From JABDKH01 sp963768565 (GTDB lineage: Bacteria; Bacteroidota; Rhodothermia; Rhodothermales; JABDKH01): a DNA stretch of 64,000 nucleotides. Numbering within the stretch: the stretch's first letter is position 1; each line of letters begins with the position of its first letter. The stretch is from assembly GCA_963768565.1 (NCBI GenBank), contig CAVYIO010000006.1, forward strand, positions 26,880-90,879. Direction: 5' to 3'. Below are positions 28,957-38,344 of this stretch, piece after piece. The notes beneath the pieces were generated by a model. It had not been told where the DNA came from, did not search any database, and was given only the letters and a program-made list of their open reading frames with translations. The position numbers and the translations under genes were made by a program.

Positions 28957-31115
28957 ATGTCTGTCATAGTGAACAAGATGGGTACCCAGGCCTGGATGGT
29001 CTGGCTCGCGATACCGTTTCTGCTGTACCCCGCGAGTGGGCAGTCGCAAGATCTCGTCGCGCCGATGGCAGACGTGCACCCAACGTCTCTCGAAGAGCAT
29101 GGAAATGTTCGCGTGGACGAGTACTACTGGCTGAAGGAGAGGGACAATCCCGCCACCATCAAATACCTGGAAGCCGAGAATGCCTATCTCGATCAGGTCA
29201 TGTCGCACACGAAAGATCTGCAGCAGACGATCTTCGACGAGATCAAGGGCCGGATAAAGCAGGACGATTCGACCGTTCCTTATCGCAACGGGGAATACTA
29301 CTACTACGTTCGATACGAGGACGGGAAGGAGTATCCGATCTACTGCAGAAAGCCGGGGTCTCTTGACGCCGCGGAACAGGTGATTCTCGATGTAAATATC
29401 CTGGCCGAGGGGAAAGGGTATTTGCAGGTCGGGCAGACGGCGGCGACGGAAGACCAGAAGCATTCTTGCTTTCGCTGCGGACACCGTCGGTCGACGCTTC
29501 TACACGCTCCGTTTCAGAGACCTGACGACAGGAGACTATCTTGAGGATGCGATCCCGGACGTGACCGGCAACATCGCATGGGCAAATGATAGTCGGACGA
29601 TCTTCTATTCAAAACAGGACCCGGAGACTCTACGCTGGCACCGGATATTCCGCCATCGCCTGGGTACCGATCCGTCCGAGGATGTCCTCGTCTACGAGGA
29701 GTTGGACGAGACCTTCTCCAGTTTCGTCTACAAGTCAAAATCAAAGCGATACATACTGATCGGGTCGAGTCAGACGCTCAGTGACGAATATCGTTTTGTT
29801 GATGCCAGCACTCCGGATGCAGAGTTCGCCGTTGTTCAGCCGAGAGAACGGGACCTCGAATACTCCGTCGGCCACCTCGGCGATTACTTCTACATCCGCA
29901 CCAATCTCGGCGCCGAGAATTTCCGTCTCATGCGCGCCCCGGTTTCCAACCCGTCAAAAGAACACTGGGACGAAGTGATCGAACATCGTCCATCGGTCTA
30001 TCTGGCCGACTTCGATTTGTTTGATGACTTTCTGGTCCTGAGTGAACGGAAGGATGGGCTCATGAATATCCGCGTGATGAGCTGGGACGGGACGGATGAC
30101 CACTATTTGAATTTTGGCGAATCAGCCTATCTCGCCTACGTGAGTACGAATCCCGAGACGGACAGCAAGATCTTGCGCTACGGATATATGTCGATGACAA
30201 CACCCAATTCCGTGTATGACTACGACATGGTTTCGCGCGAGAAGGTGCTCCGGAAGCGGGATGAGGTACTCGGCGGATTTGACTCGTCCGACTACGTAAC
30301 CGTGCGGCTGTACGCCCGCGCCCGGGACGGTGTGGCTGTGCCCATATCCCTTGTGCACCATAAGGATACGCCGATTGATGGAACTGCACCTGCGTTGCTG
30401 TACGGGTACGGCTCGTACGGAGCGTCGATGGATCCGTACTTCAGTGCTTCGAGGCTGAGTCTTCTGGATCGCGGCTTCGTGTATGCCATCGCACATATTC
30501 GAGGGGGCCAGGAACTGGGCCGGCAGTGGTACGAGGACGGCAAGCTGCTCAAGAAGAAGAACACGTTCACCGATTTCATTGACAGCGCGGACTACCTCGT
30601 TGCCGCGCGCTACGCGGATCCGAATCGGGTTTACGCGATGGGTGGTAGTGCGGGCGGTTTGCTCATGGGTGCGGTAGCCAACATGCGTCCCGACCGCTTT
30701 CATGGAATCGTCGCTCAGGTGCCGTTCGTGGACGTCGTGACTACGATGCTGGATGAGACGATCCCGCTGACGACGAGCGAGTACGACGAATGGGGTAATC
30801 CGAACGAGAAGGAGTACTACGACTACATGCTGTCGTATTCGCCGTATGACAACGTTGAAGGCGAAAGACTATCCTAACATCCTGGTGACGACTGGACTCC
30901 ACGACTCTCAGGTGCAGTACTGGGAGCCGGCCAAGTGGGTCGCGCGGCTGAGGGCGAAGAAGACGGACTCAAACCGGTTGTTGCTGAAGACGAACATGGA
31001 GGCCGGTCATGGCGGGGCCTCGGGTCGCTATCGACGCTACCGGGAGATTGCACTCGACTTCGCGTTCATCCTGGATCTGGCGGGGGTCGTTGAGGTTACT
31101 TCCCCAGAAGGCTAG
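28957..31115 (+). CDS. S9 prolyl oligopeptidase/oligopeptidase B (two frameshifts)
   Basis: About 719 residues when three frames are joined at about 29,460 and 30,856. The N-terminus has a signal-like segment (WLAIPFLLYPASGQ), so the enzyme is probably periplasmic. The propeller follows: EYYWLKERDNPATIKYLEAE, then EDGKEYPIYCRK. The alpha/beta-hydrolase domain has GGSAGGLLMGAVANMRPD with the nucleophile Ser, DSQVQYWEPAKW with the Asp, and EAGHGGASGR with the His. It would cleave short peptides after basic residues or proline. All catalytic parts are present, so the two breaks look like base-call errors. The last 67 bases are repeated at 32,037-32,105. Confidence 0.85.
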
Positions 31116-31135
31116 CGGAGGGACAACAAACGCCC

Positions 31136-32146
31136 ATGAGATGGACAAACGCCATCCTGATTCTCTGCGGCGTCGCACTCGGGTCGGTCGCGCACGCGGT
31201 CGCTCAACAGGCTCCTACACCCAGCGACGACGACGTGTACTGGGACGATCGGTTCTTTTCGCCCGTTCCGCCGAAGATCGCTAACATGGTGATAGGCCAG
31301 GACGGTACGTTGTACGTGGTCGGCTCATTCAACCAGATCGGTGGAGTATTGGCAGATGGGCTGGCTGCCTGGGATGGAGACGCCTGGTACGCTCTGCCGC
31401 GCGCCTCCAGCAGCTATGCAGGGCGAGTTTTTACTGTTGACGGCCGTGATCATCTGTACGCCGACATTGCGGATGGCTTTGCCCACTGGGACGGCAGCGA
31501 CTGGACGCTTCGCGGCGGTTTGGGAGGGCATCCGAACACGATTGCCGTGGCACAGGACGGGATAGTCTATGCTGGAGGAGGCGGGACTAGATGTCGTGCT
31601 ACTTTTCCGTATAACTGTTCACGGTACGGGTTCGGCGTCAAGAAATGGACCGGTAGTGAATGGGCGACGCTTGACGGAGATCTTCTGATTGTCGACCGTC
31701 TGGCGGTTGGTCCGTCGGACGAGCTGTATGCGGTCGCGGCGACGGAGGTGGAGGGGTCGCGCCTCGAGGTATGGCGGTGGGACGACCATGGTTCGTCGTG
31801 GTTCAGGTTGGGCGATTTGACGTCCGGTCTGCTTAACATCAGCGGACTCACCGCAGGCAGCTCGGGGACATTATTCGTTGCCGGTCGAACCGTGAATCAG
31901 GGGATATTAGGTTGGGCTGTCGAGTTTTGGGATGGCGATTCGTGGACTCGTATCAGGCGCGGGATGTACCCACATTCCATTACACTGGACAACGACGGTC
32001 GACTCCTCCTGGCCTCGCTTGATGGAGATGTCGTGCATCGCCCTCGATTTCGCGTTCATCCTGGATCTGGCGGGTTCGCCCGAGATTGTCTCTCCGGAAG
32101 GGTAGCTGCGGACGCCGGGACAAGGGCTGAACAGGCAGCACGCTAG
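31136..32146 (+). CDS. Secreted beta-propeller-like protein, rearranged 3' end
   Basis: The open frame gives 336 residues: a signal peptide ending AHAVAQQ, then repeats with the pattern of delta-60/Kelch-like propellers (IGQDGTLYVVGSFNQIGGV, GLAAWDGDAWYALP, GFAHWDGSDWTLRGG, VKKWTGSEWATLDG, WAVEFWDGDSWTRI). After about residue 300 the frame leaves the repeat pattern and runs out of frame through a fragment of the S9 peptidase gene (32,037-32,105). A T9SS-like tail in another frame ends at 32,364. The original gene was probably a T9SS cargo that extended to 32,364. Its ligand is unknown. Confidence 0.7.
   Translation: MRWTNAILILCGVALGSVAHAVAQQAPTPSDDDVYWDDRFFSPVPPKIANMVIGQDGTLYVVGSFNQIGGVLADGLAAWDGDAWYALPRASSSYAGRVFTVDGRDHLYADIADGFAHWDGSDWTLRGGLGGHPNTIAVAQDGIVYAGGGGTRCRATFPYNCSRYGFGVKKWTGSEWATLDGDLLIVDRLAVGPSDELYAVAATEVEGSRLEVWRWDDHGSSWFRLGDLTSGLLNISGLTAGSSGTLFVAGRTVNQGILGWAVEFWDGDSWTRIRRGMYPHSITLDNDGRLLLASLDGDVVHRPRFRVHPGSGGFARDCLSGRVAADAGTRAEQAAR
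32037..32105 (+). pseudogene. Fragment of S9 peptidase C-terminus
   Basis: In frame from 32037 this reads IALDFAFILDLAGSPEIVSP, then E-G and a stop TAG at 32,103-32,105. It matches the end of the S9 peptidase 1 kb upstream (IALDFAFILDLAG, then VVEVTSPEG). The two copies share 26 identical bases (31,059-31,084 and 32,049-32,074) and diverge at synonymous and nonsynonymous sites on either side. It therefore looks like the tail of a paralogous, not recent, copy. It lies inside the 3' end of another gene, in a different frame. Confidence 0.7.
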
Positions 32147-32166
32147 CCTGGGAGCATGAGTGTACG

Positions 32167-32364
32167 GTGTGTATTTACGTACACGAATTAGCAGGCAAGC
32201 TGTCACTGTTTCTTCTGAGGGACGTCGCTCGAAATAGTGGCTTGCTGGGCAAACACGATCAACAGTTCTCCGTTGACACCCATGCCTGGCCGGCCGGACT
32301 GTACATTGTGTCGGCGACGGGTGAAGAAGGAAGCGCTCGGCGCCCACTCGTTCACGTGCGGTAA
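32167..32364 (+). pseudogene. Detached T9SS sorting-domain remnant
   Basis: This open stretch ends FSVDTHAWPAGLYIVSATGE followed by a short basic tail, the pattern of the last strands of a T9SS type A sorting domain (compare GIHEVLF...LPSGMYFVRLQTDE in the 26.4 kb gene). The preceding LSLFLLRDVARNSGLLG also fits the usual L-x-L-F-D-L-L-G-R-x-V-A segment, with apparent missing bases. There is no signal peptide or start that makes sense for a free 65-residue protein. I read it as the displaced 3' end of the propeller gene at 31,136. Confidence 0.55.
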
Positions 32365-32433
32365 CGGGAGGCGTCACCCGGAATCAGTATCACGTGTCAA
32401 TCCACCGAGACATCATTCAGCCTGCACCACCAC

Positions 32434-32932
32434 ATGCTGATCGGCATCATATCGGACACCCACAGTTTCTTGCACCCGGCCGTGCACAATGACTTCGCCG
32501 GCGTCGACCTGATACTCCACGCAGGCGATGCAGGGACCGTGGCCGTGATCGACGAGCTCGCGACCATCGCCCCGGTGCGGGGGGTGTACGGCAACGTGGA
32601 CGGAATGGACGTGCGCCAGATCTGGCCGGAGCACGAGCGGCTTGAGCTGGAAGGTCTCCAGTTCTGGATGACGCACATCGGGGGACGACCCGGCACGGTA
32701 CGATTCGCGGGTGTCGGCGGAGCTTCGAGAGGATCCGCCGGACGTGTTCATTTGCGGTCACAGCCACATTCTCCGCATCGAGCGTGATGACAAACTCGAC
32801 AGAATGTTATTTATTAACCCCGGCGCGGCCGGACGGCAAGGACTGCACCGCGTCAAGACGTGCGTCCGACTCCATGTCGAAAGTGGCGTCGTACAGCAGG
32901 CAGAAGTGATTCACCTCGACCAGGAACAGTAG
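32434..32932 (+). CDS. YfcE/MJ0936-family phosphodiesterase (one frameshift)
   Basis: About 165 residues after joining frames near 32,695. First metal motif MLIGIISDTHSFLHP, then DLILHAGDAG and GVYGNVDGMD; after the break RYDSRVSAELREDPPDVFIC reads into GHSHILRIERDD and INPGAAGRQG. These are the five blocks of the small calcineurin-like phosphoesterases, cytoplasmic enzymes active on phosphodiesters in vitro. All metal ligands are present across the two frames, so the break is likely an extra base. The gene stands 18 bases before the phosphatase gene. Confidence 0.87.
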
Positions 32933-32950
32933 GGGCTCAAATCTTAGAAT

Positions 32951-34681
32951 ATGGCCGAAATCGACGCTCAGGCAGATAGAACACGACGCTTTGATCTAAG
33001 GGCACTGTACGAGTCGAGCCAGCTCCTCAGTGGCTCGCTCGACCTCGACTTCATACTCAGCAATCTCCTCCTGACGATGATGAGCAAGCTGTTCGTCACG
33101 CGGGGATGCGTGCTGATTCAGCGAGCTGCGGAGGAGCCACATACCGTAGCCGCGGGCAAGGGCTGTGCATCGCTCAAGTTGGACAATGAGATTCACCTCG
33201 ACGGCTTTTCACCGGACGACCTCGTGCTGGCAGACGAAATACCGGACGTCCTCAAGGATCACAAAATCGCATTGGTGGCCCCGATTCGGTTTGGCGGGAC
33301 GGAAATCGGTCTTGCCGCGGTGGGCAAGAAGGCTACCGGAGAGGATTACACCAAGCACGAGTTGGAGTTCGTCAAGTCGCTCGTGAACATGTCGTCCTCG
33401 GCCATCAACAACTCGATGGTCGTCGAGGAACTGCGTCATACGAATCGGAGCCTGGACGACAAGATCCAGCAGGTGAACACGCTATTTGATATTTCGAAGG
33501 AGTTTAACGCCACGGTTGATCGCGATCGACTTGTCAAGCTTCTGTCGTTTGCGCTGATGGGCCAGATGATGGTGCGGAGGCACCTGTTCGTACTTCGTCG
33601 CAAAGTTGAGGAGGCGAGCGAGACGGGGGATGGCTACGACATTCAGGTTGTTTCGGCTGCGGGCGCCAGCGGCGACGTGCCGGAAGATTTCCTCCACCAG
33701 CTGTGCGCGATTGAAGCCAACATCGTGATCGACGACACGTCGGAGAATTCGCACTGGTTGAAGGATCGTGGTTACGCGCTTGCGCTTCCGATCAAGCACC
33801 AGGGCGAGACCTGCGGGATGCTGTGTCTTGGGCCCAAGTTGAAGGGTGCGTATCTGCCCGGCGAGATCGAATTTCTCACGGCTCTCGCAAACCTCGCGTT
33901 CGTCTCGATCCAGAACTCTTTCCTCGTGGACGAGCAGATCGAAAAGGAGCGGCTGGAAGAGGAAATGCGTCTCGCTCGCGTGATTCAGGAAGGCCTTCAG
34001 CCGAGTGAACTGCCGACGGCCCCCGGCATCGAGATCGCGATGCTCGCGCTGCCAAGTCGACACGTGGCCGGCGACTACACCGACGTGATCCGTCTGGACG
34101 ACAACCGGCTGTTGCTGGCAATCGGCGACGTGACCGGCAAGGGGATGCCGGCATCGCTGCTCATGTCAAATCTCCAGGCCGCCCTTCGCACGCTCGTGCC
34201 GCTCGAAATCCCGCTCGCCGAAATCACCGGGCACATCAACCGCGTGATCTGCGACAATACCGGATTCGACAAGTTCATAACCTACTTCCACGGTATCTAC
34301 ACGGCCGACGATCACTCGTTCATGTATGTGAACGCCGGTCACAACCCGCCGATGCTGATCCATGCGGACGGCGAGATGGAGGAACTCGAAGCCGGAGGAC
34401 TGCTGCTCGGGGTGATGCGGGGCATGCCATACGAACGCGGCGACGTGTTCTTGAAAACCGGAGACGTACTGGCGATGTTCACGGATGGCGTCACCGAGGC
34501 GATGAGTCCGGAGGAAGTGGAGTTCGAGGAGTTCCGACTCGAGGCGCTACTTCGAGAGCATCGCCACCTCGACGCTCAGGGGGTGCTGGATGCCGTGCGC
34601 TCCGCCATCATCGCATGGACAGGAAGTGCGACGGCCCTTAGCGACGACCTCACAATGCTTGTCGTCAAGGTCGTCTCGTAG
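32951..34681 (+). CDS. GAF-domain PP2C/SpoIIE-type serine phosphatase
   Basis: 576 residues, no membrane helix. Two GAF-like sensor domains are likely at about 15-165 and 175-325 (LLTMMSKLFVTRGCVLIQRA, and LALPIKHQGETCGMLCLGPK). A short helix with the RsbU-like entry LARVIQEGLQPSELPTAPGI leads into the PP2C domain (about 355-575): VAGDYTDVIRL, AIGDVTGKGMPASLLM, YVNAGHNPPML, LAMFTDGVTEAM and a final LSDDLTMLVVKV. The Asp residues in those motifs bind the two metals. Such enzymes usually dephosphorylate an anti-sigma-factor antagonist; none is adjacent. Confidence 0.92.
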   Translation: MAEIDAQADRTRRFDLRALYESSQLLSGSLDLDFILSNLLLTMMSKLFVTRGCVLIQRAAEEPHTVAAGKGCASLKLDNEIHLDGFSPDDLVLADEIPDVLKDHKIALVAPIRFGGTEIGLAAVGKKATGEDYTKHELEFVKSLVNMSSSAINNSMVVEELRHTNRSLDDKIQQVNTLFDISKEFNATVDRDRLVKLLSFALMGQMMVRRHLFVLRRKVEEASETGDGYDIQVVSAAGASGDVPEDFLHQLCAIEANIVIDDTSENSHWLKDRGYALALPIKHQGETCGMLCLGPKLKGAYLPGEIEFLTALANLAFVSIQNSFLVDEQIEKERLEEEMRLARVIQEGLQPSELPTAPGIEIAMLALPSRHVAGDYTDVIRLDDNRLLLAIGDVTGKGMPASLLMSNLQAALRTLVPLEIPLAEITGHINRVICDNTGFDKFITYFHGIYTADDHSFMYVNAGHNPPMLIHADGEMEELEAGGLLLGVMRGMPYERGDVFLKTGDVLAMFTDGVTEAMSPEEVEFEEFRLEALLREHRHLDAQGVLDAVRSAIIAWTGSATALSDDLTMLVVKVVS

Positions 34682-34755
34682 CGAAATGCGGCGGCGGTTT
34701 GTTGACGTCCAGGAGCCGGTTGAACCCGCCTGACCACTCCCGCAGTTCGCTGCGA

Positions 34756-36033
34756 TTACCGCAGAATGCCCCGGTCTCGATCAGATTCTGTCGCCTCGTG
34801 CACCGACGTCAACAAGTCCCTCATCGCTGCGGATAGATCTTTATTGCGACGCTGTATGACGGTTTCCGCTACCCGCAGCGCCTTGTCGAGCCGATACGTC
34901 ACGTATCCACCGTGAGGACTTCCCCATAAGAACGACGGAATGTGGCGTGGCTGATAACCGGAACCGAACAGATTGCACGACACGCCCACCACCGTACCTG
35001 TATTGAACATCGAATCGATCCCGCACTTGGAGTGGTCGCCCATGCAGAGACCGGCGAATATCGAGTCGGTCTTCTCCATCTCTCCGAGGGCCTCGTTGAA
35101 CGCCGATACGATCCCGTAGTCGTTTTTCAAGTTCGATGTGTTCGTGTGCGCTCCGAGATTGACCCAGCTTCCCAGGTACGATTGACCCATAAAGCCCGCG
35201 TGTGACTTGTTGCTGAATGAGTGAATGACCGAGTCGTGTACCTCTCCGGCGACTTTGCTCCATGGACCGATGACGCAGCTTTCCAGAAAGGCGCCGACCT
35301 TCACCGTCGCATGTTCACCAATCGAAACCGGACCGTGGATCACCGCATGTTCCATCACGCGAGCACTGCGATCGATGATGATGGGTCCGTCTGATGCGTC
35401 GAGGACCGCGCCGGAGCGCACCTCCGCGCCCGGGGCAATGAAGATCTGCTCGCCGTTCACAAGGTCGGCGCGATCGGAGATCCGCGTGTCGGGTCGCTCG
35501 AATACGTTTGCGCCCTGCGTCAGAACCTGGAAGTCCGTCTTGATCGTCGCTTCGATGTGAGCAAGCAGATCCCAGATTCTGCTGACCAGCGCCACTCCTG
35601 CAAGTGTTTCGACGCGAAAATCCGGAAATGCCTCCAGGTTGATCGACTCCCGATTGACCATTCGTCCGGGGTCGGCTGCTGCGGGCACCCACGCGGCGAT
35701 GACCTCCTCGCCATCGACAAATACGGTCGGGGTCGACGATCGGCTTGCCTCCAGGACGGGAGCAAGCTGGTCGATGGAATGCAGCACGATCCGGCCGTTG
35801 ACGAACAGTACGTCTACACCGGCTGCGATCCGATTTACGAGCCTGCCCGTTTCCTCGCGAACCACGTCCGCGAGCTCAGCACGACAGTGAACGACGATCC
35901 CGGTCGCGTCGATAGTCTCCGCGATCGTGTCAAGAATGGTTCGCCGGCCCATTCGAAGGCTGTACACGGCTCTCGTTCGGGTGAGCGGGAAGAAGTGCTC
36001 AACACGATCGTCCTCGAAGATGCAAACGAGCAT
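34756..36033 (-). CDS. GlmU-family sugar nucleotidyltransferase
   Basis: 425 residues. N-terminal half: a nucleotidyltransferase-like domain starting MLVCIFEDDRVEHFFPLTRT, a degenerate version of the LAGGxGTR motif as in the Bacteroidota-type putative sugar nucleotidyl transferases. C-terminal half (about 205-390): left-handed beta-helix hexapeptide repeats (GAEVRSGAVLDASDGPIII, HATVKVGAFLESCVIGP, GDHSKCGIDSMFNTGTVVG). It probably joins a sugar-1-phosphate to a nucleotide and may also acylate it; the exact sugar is not clear. It is divergent from the transaldolase gene, with a 149-base spacer that shows no further gene. Confidence 0.87.
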   Translation of the reverse strand: MLVCIFEDDRVEHFFPLTRTRAVYSLRMGRRTILDTIAETIDATGIVVHCRAELADVVREETGRLVNRIAAGVDVLFVNGRIVLHSIDQLAPVLEASRSSTPTVFVDGEEVIAAWVPAAADPGRMVNRESINLEAFPDFRVETLAGVALVSRIWDLLAHIEATIKTDFQVLTQGANVFERPDTRISDRADLVNGEQIFIAPGAEVRSGAVLDASDGPIIIDRSARVMEHAVIHGPVSIGEHATVKVGAFLESCVIGPWSKVAGEVHDSVIHSFSNKSHAGFMGQSYLGSWVNLGAHTNTSNLKNDYGIVSAFNEALGEMEKTDSIFAGLCMGDHSKCGIDSMFNTGTVVGVSCNLFGSGYQPRHIPSFLWGSPHGGYVTYRLDKALRVAETVIQRRNKDLSAAMRDLLTSVHEATESDRDRGILR

Positions 36034-36182
36034 GAATGTGTGGGTAAATGTGGCCTGGTGGTGCCAGCCAATTTATCGACAGGAGAAACGTATGCTAAAT
36101 CGTGGTTGTTTAGAGAACCGTTCATCGGACGGCCGTAACTTAGGCCCTCCTACCGACTCCCGCACTTATCCCGCCAGACCAC

Positions 36183-36839
36183 ATGAAGTTTTTCATCGAT
36201 ACGGCCGACCTTGACGAAATCCGCGAAGCGAACGCGATGGGCGTTCTGGACGGTGTTACGACAAATCCTTCGCTCATGAAGAAGGTGGGCGGCTCCGATT
36301 TTCACACGCATATTTTGCGGATCTGCGAAATCGTGGACGGTGACGTGTCGGCGGAAGTGGTCGCCACGGATTACGACGGCATCATGAGGGAAGGTCGTGT
36401 GCTCGCCGCCATACATGAAAACGTCGTCGTCAAAGTCCCGCTGATCATGGACGGGATCAAGGCGCTCAAGTCGTTCAAGGAGGAGGGCATTCGCACGAAT
36501 TGTACCCTGTGTTTCTCCCCGACGCAGGCATTGATCGCTGCCAAGGCCGGCGCCACGTACATCAGTCCGTTCATGGGTCGGCTCGACGATGTTTCCACCG
36601 ATGGCCTGACGCTTATCGAGGAGATCGTGCAGATCTACCAGAACTACGGCTACGCAACCCAGGTGCTCGCGGCATCCATCCGGAGTCCCATGCACGTCGT
36701 AAGATGTGCCCAGATAGGTGCCGACGTTGCCACCATACCGTTCGACGTGATCAAGAAACTGATCAAACACCCACTCACTGACCTGGGGCTCGAGAAATTT
36801 CTCTCGGACTGGGCCGATTACCAGGCGGTGGCTCAGTAG
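36183..36839 (+). CDS. Transaldolase / fructose-6-phosphate aldolase-like
   Basis: 218 residues, the short TalC/FSA-type TIM barrel. MKFFIDTADLDEIREA, GVTTNPSLMKK, the Schiff-base Lys in VVVKVPLIMDGIKALK, TNCTLCFSPTQALIAAKAGA, and the final YQNYGYATQVLAASIRSP are all standard. It either moves a dihydroxyacetone unit in the pentose-phosphate pathway or cleaves fructose-6-phosphate. Phe in TLCFSPTQ favours true transaldolase activity, whereas Tyr at this place is typical of FSA. The single gene supplies this activity to central carbon metabolism, together with pfkA 10 kb away. Confidence 0.93.
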   Translation: MKFFIDTADLDEIREANAMGVLDGVTTNPSLMKKVGGSDFHTHILRICEIVDGDVSAEVVATDYDGIMREGRVLAAIHENVVVKVPLIMDGIKALKSFKEEGIRTNCTLCFSPTQALIAAKAGATYISPFMGRLDDVSTDGLTLIEEIVQIYQNYGYATQVLAASIRSPMHVVRCAQIGADVATIPFDVIKKLIKHPLTDLGLEKFLSDWADYQAVAQ

Positions 36840-36898
36840 GTGAACCGATACCGCCCGGTGCCGCGCATCGTCGATCCCACCAACCGGCATGCGAGACC

Positions 36899-38302
36899 AT
36901 GAAATTCACCTCTCTGGGTGCATCTGACTCCATCGGAGCAAGCTGCCACCTGATAGAAGCCTCGGGCACCGGTGTCATGCTCGATGCAGGGGTCGACCCG
37001 AATGAGGACGGCCCCGCGGGCTTGCCTCGATTCGACCTGGTGAAAAAAAGCACGTCGGCTTTTGTCGATCATGTGATTGTTACGCATGCGCACCACGATC
37101 ACATCGGAGGATTGCCGATTCTGATACGGGAATTCCCGCACGCCCAGGTGCACATGACGCGGCCGACGCGAGATCTTGCCGAGTTTGTTTTGCCGGCTTC
37201 GGCCCGACTCCAGAAACGACGGCTCAGAGAGGGTTCGTCAACTCACGCTCCTATGTTCGACGAGAAGGAACTGGAGATGCAGAGCTTCCTGTACCAGACG
37301 CACGAGCTCGGCGAAGCGTTCAGTCTGTCGGGAGTCAAGAACGGAGAGCATGTGTCAGCGACGCTGCACCACTCGGGGCATATTCTGGGCGCTGCCGGGG
37401 TAGAGTTGGAATTTCCGGACAACGGCGAATCCCGGCGAGTGTTTTACACGGGCGATACCAACCTGCGCTCGCAGACAATTCTACCGGCGGGAAGTTATCC
37501 GGAGTCACCTGTCGACGTGCTGATCCTCGAATCGACGCTGGGCGGTGATGCGGAGGCCGAGCTGACGACACGCCGGCTGGAGGAAGACCGATTCGGGAAG
37601 GCGTTGCGCGAGGTGTGGGATCGTGGAGGGTCGTCGCTCGTCCCCGTATTTGCGATCGGACGAGCGCAGGAAGTGCTGGCGCTTATCGACCGCTTCAAGA
37701 AGCGGGGCATACTGCCGGCGGAGGTCCCCGTCTATACCGCCGGATCCATGCGCGCCGTCGCCGAGCTTTACGACCGGACACGGCTTGTATCGCCTCGCTT
37801 GAACGAGGATTTCATGGTGGAGGGAGTGGAGCAGCTTCGCCTCCCGCGCGGTCGGGCCGGCAAGGAAAGAGTTCTCACGCAGCCAGCCATTCACGTCGTT
37901 TCGAGTGGAATGATGTTCGAGCGCACGTTGTCGAACAAGCTGGCGCAGCGACTGATCGGAGATGCTCGGAACGCCGTGATGGTGGTCGGTTTTGCGACCG
38001 AGGAGTCGCCGGCATCGCGGCTGCTGGTGGCGGCTGCCAGGGAAGGGGATGAGCCGGTGGACGTTGTGCTCGAGACCTCCAAAGGAGCTCAGCCGCTCCG
38101 CTGTGACGTGCACCGGTTTCGGCTTAGCGGCCATAGCCACCGGCGCGATCTCATTCGTCTGGTTGAATATCTTTCTCCCAGAACCGTTGTGCTCGTCCAC
38201 GGAGAATCGGCTGCACGCGAATGGATGGCGGATAACATCAACTTTTTCTATCCGGAAGTCGATATTATTCTATCCGAGACGGGCAAGCAGATCGAGTTGT
38301 AG
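36899..38302 (+). CDS. MBL-fold beta-CASP hydrolase, RNase-like
   Basis: 467 residues. Metal motifs THAHHDHIGGLP (near 61), LHHSGHILGAAGVE and FYTGDTNLRSQTIL are intact. The beta-CASP insertion is seen from VLILESTLGGDAEAELTTRR through FAIGRAQEVLALIDRFKKRG. The C-terminal FRLSGHSHRRDLIRLVEYL and VVLVHGESAAREWM are motifs B and C. This is the CPSF73/YSH1-like layout, so an RNA endonuclease is likely but not proven. It begins 59 bases after the transaldolase gene. An N-terminal MKFTSLGASDSIGASCHLIE matches the family start. Confidence 0.9.
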   Translation: MKFTSLGASDSIGASCHLIEASGTGVMLDAGVDPNEDGPAGLPRFDLVKKSTSAFVDHVIVTHAHHDHIGGLPILIREFPHAQVHMTRPTRDLAEFVLPASARLQKRRLREGSSTHAPMFDEKELEMQSFLYQTHELGEAFSLSGVKNGEHVSATLHHSGHILGAAGVELEFPDNGESRRVFYTGDTNLRSQTILPAGSYPESPVDVLILESTLGGDAEAELTTRRLEEDRFGKALREVWDRGGSSLVPVFAIGRAQEVLALIDRFKKRGILPAEVPVYTAGSMRAVAELYDRTRLVSPRLNEDFMVEGVEQLRLPRGRAGKERVLTQPAIHVVSSGMMFERTLSNKLAQRLIGDARNAVMVVGFATEESPASRLLVAAAREGDEPVDVVLETSKGAQPLRCDVHRFRLSGHSHRRDLIRLVEYLSPRTVVLVHGESAAREWMADNINFFYPEVDIILSETGKQIEL

Positions 38303-38344
38303 AAGACTATTTATCACGGGCCGATAGCACGGTAGAGCGGAGTC

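Noticed and set aside
36150..36890. 246-codon open frame on the minus strand
   Set aside because: Fully antisense to the transaldolase gene, which has all family motifs.
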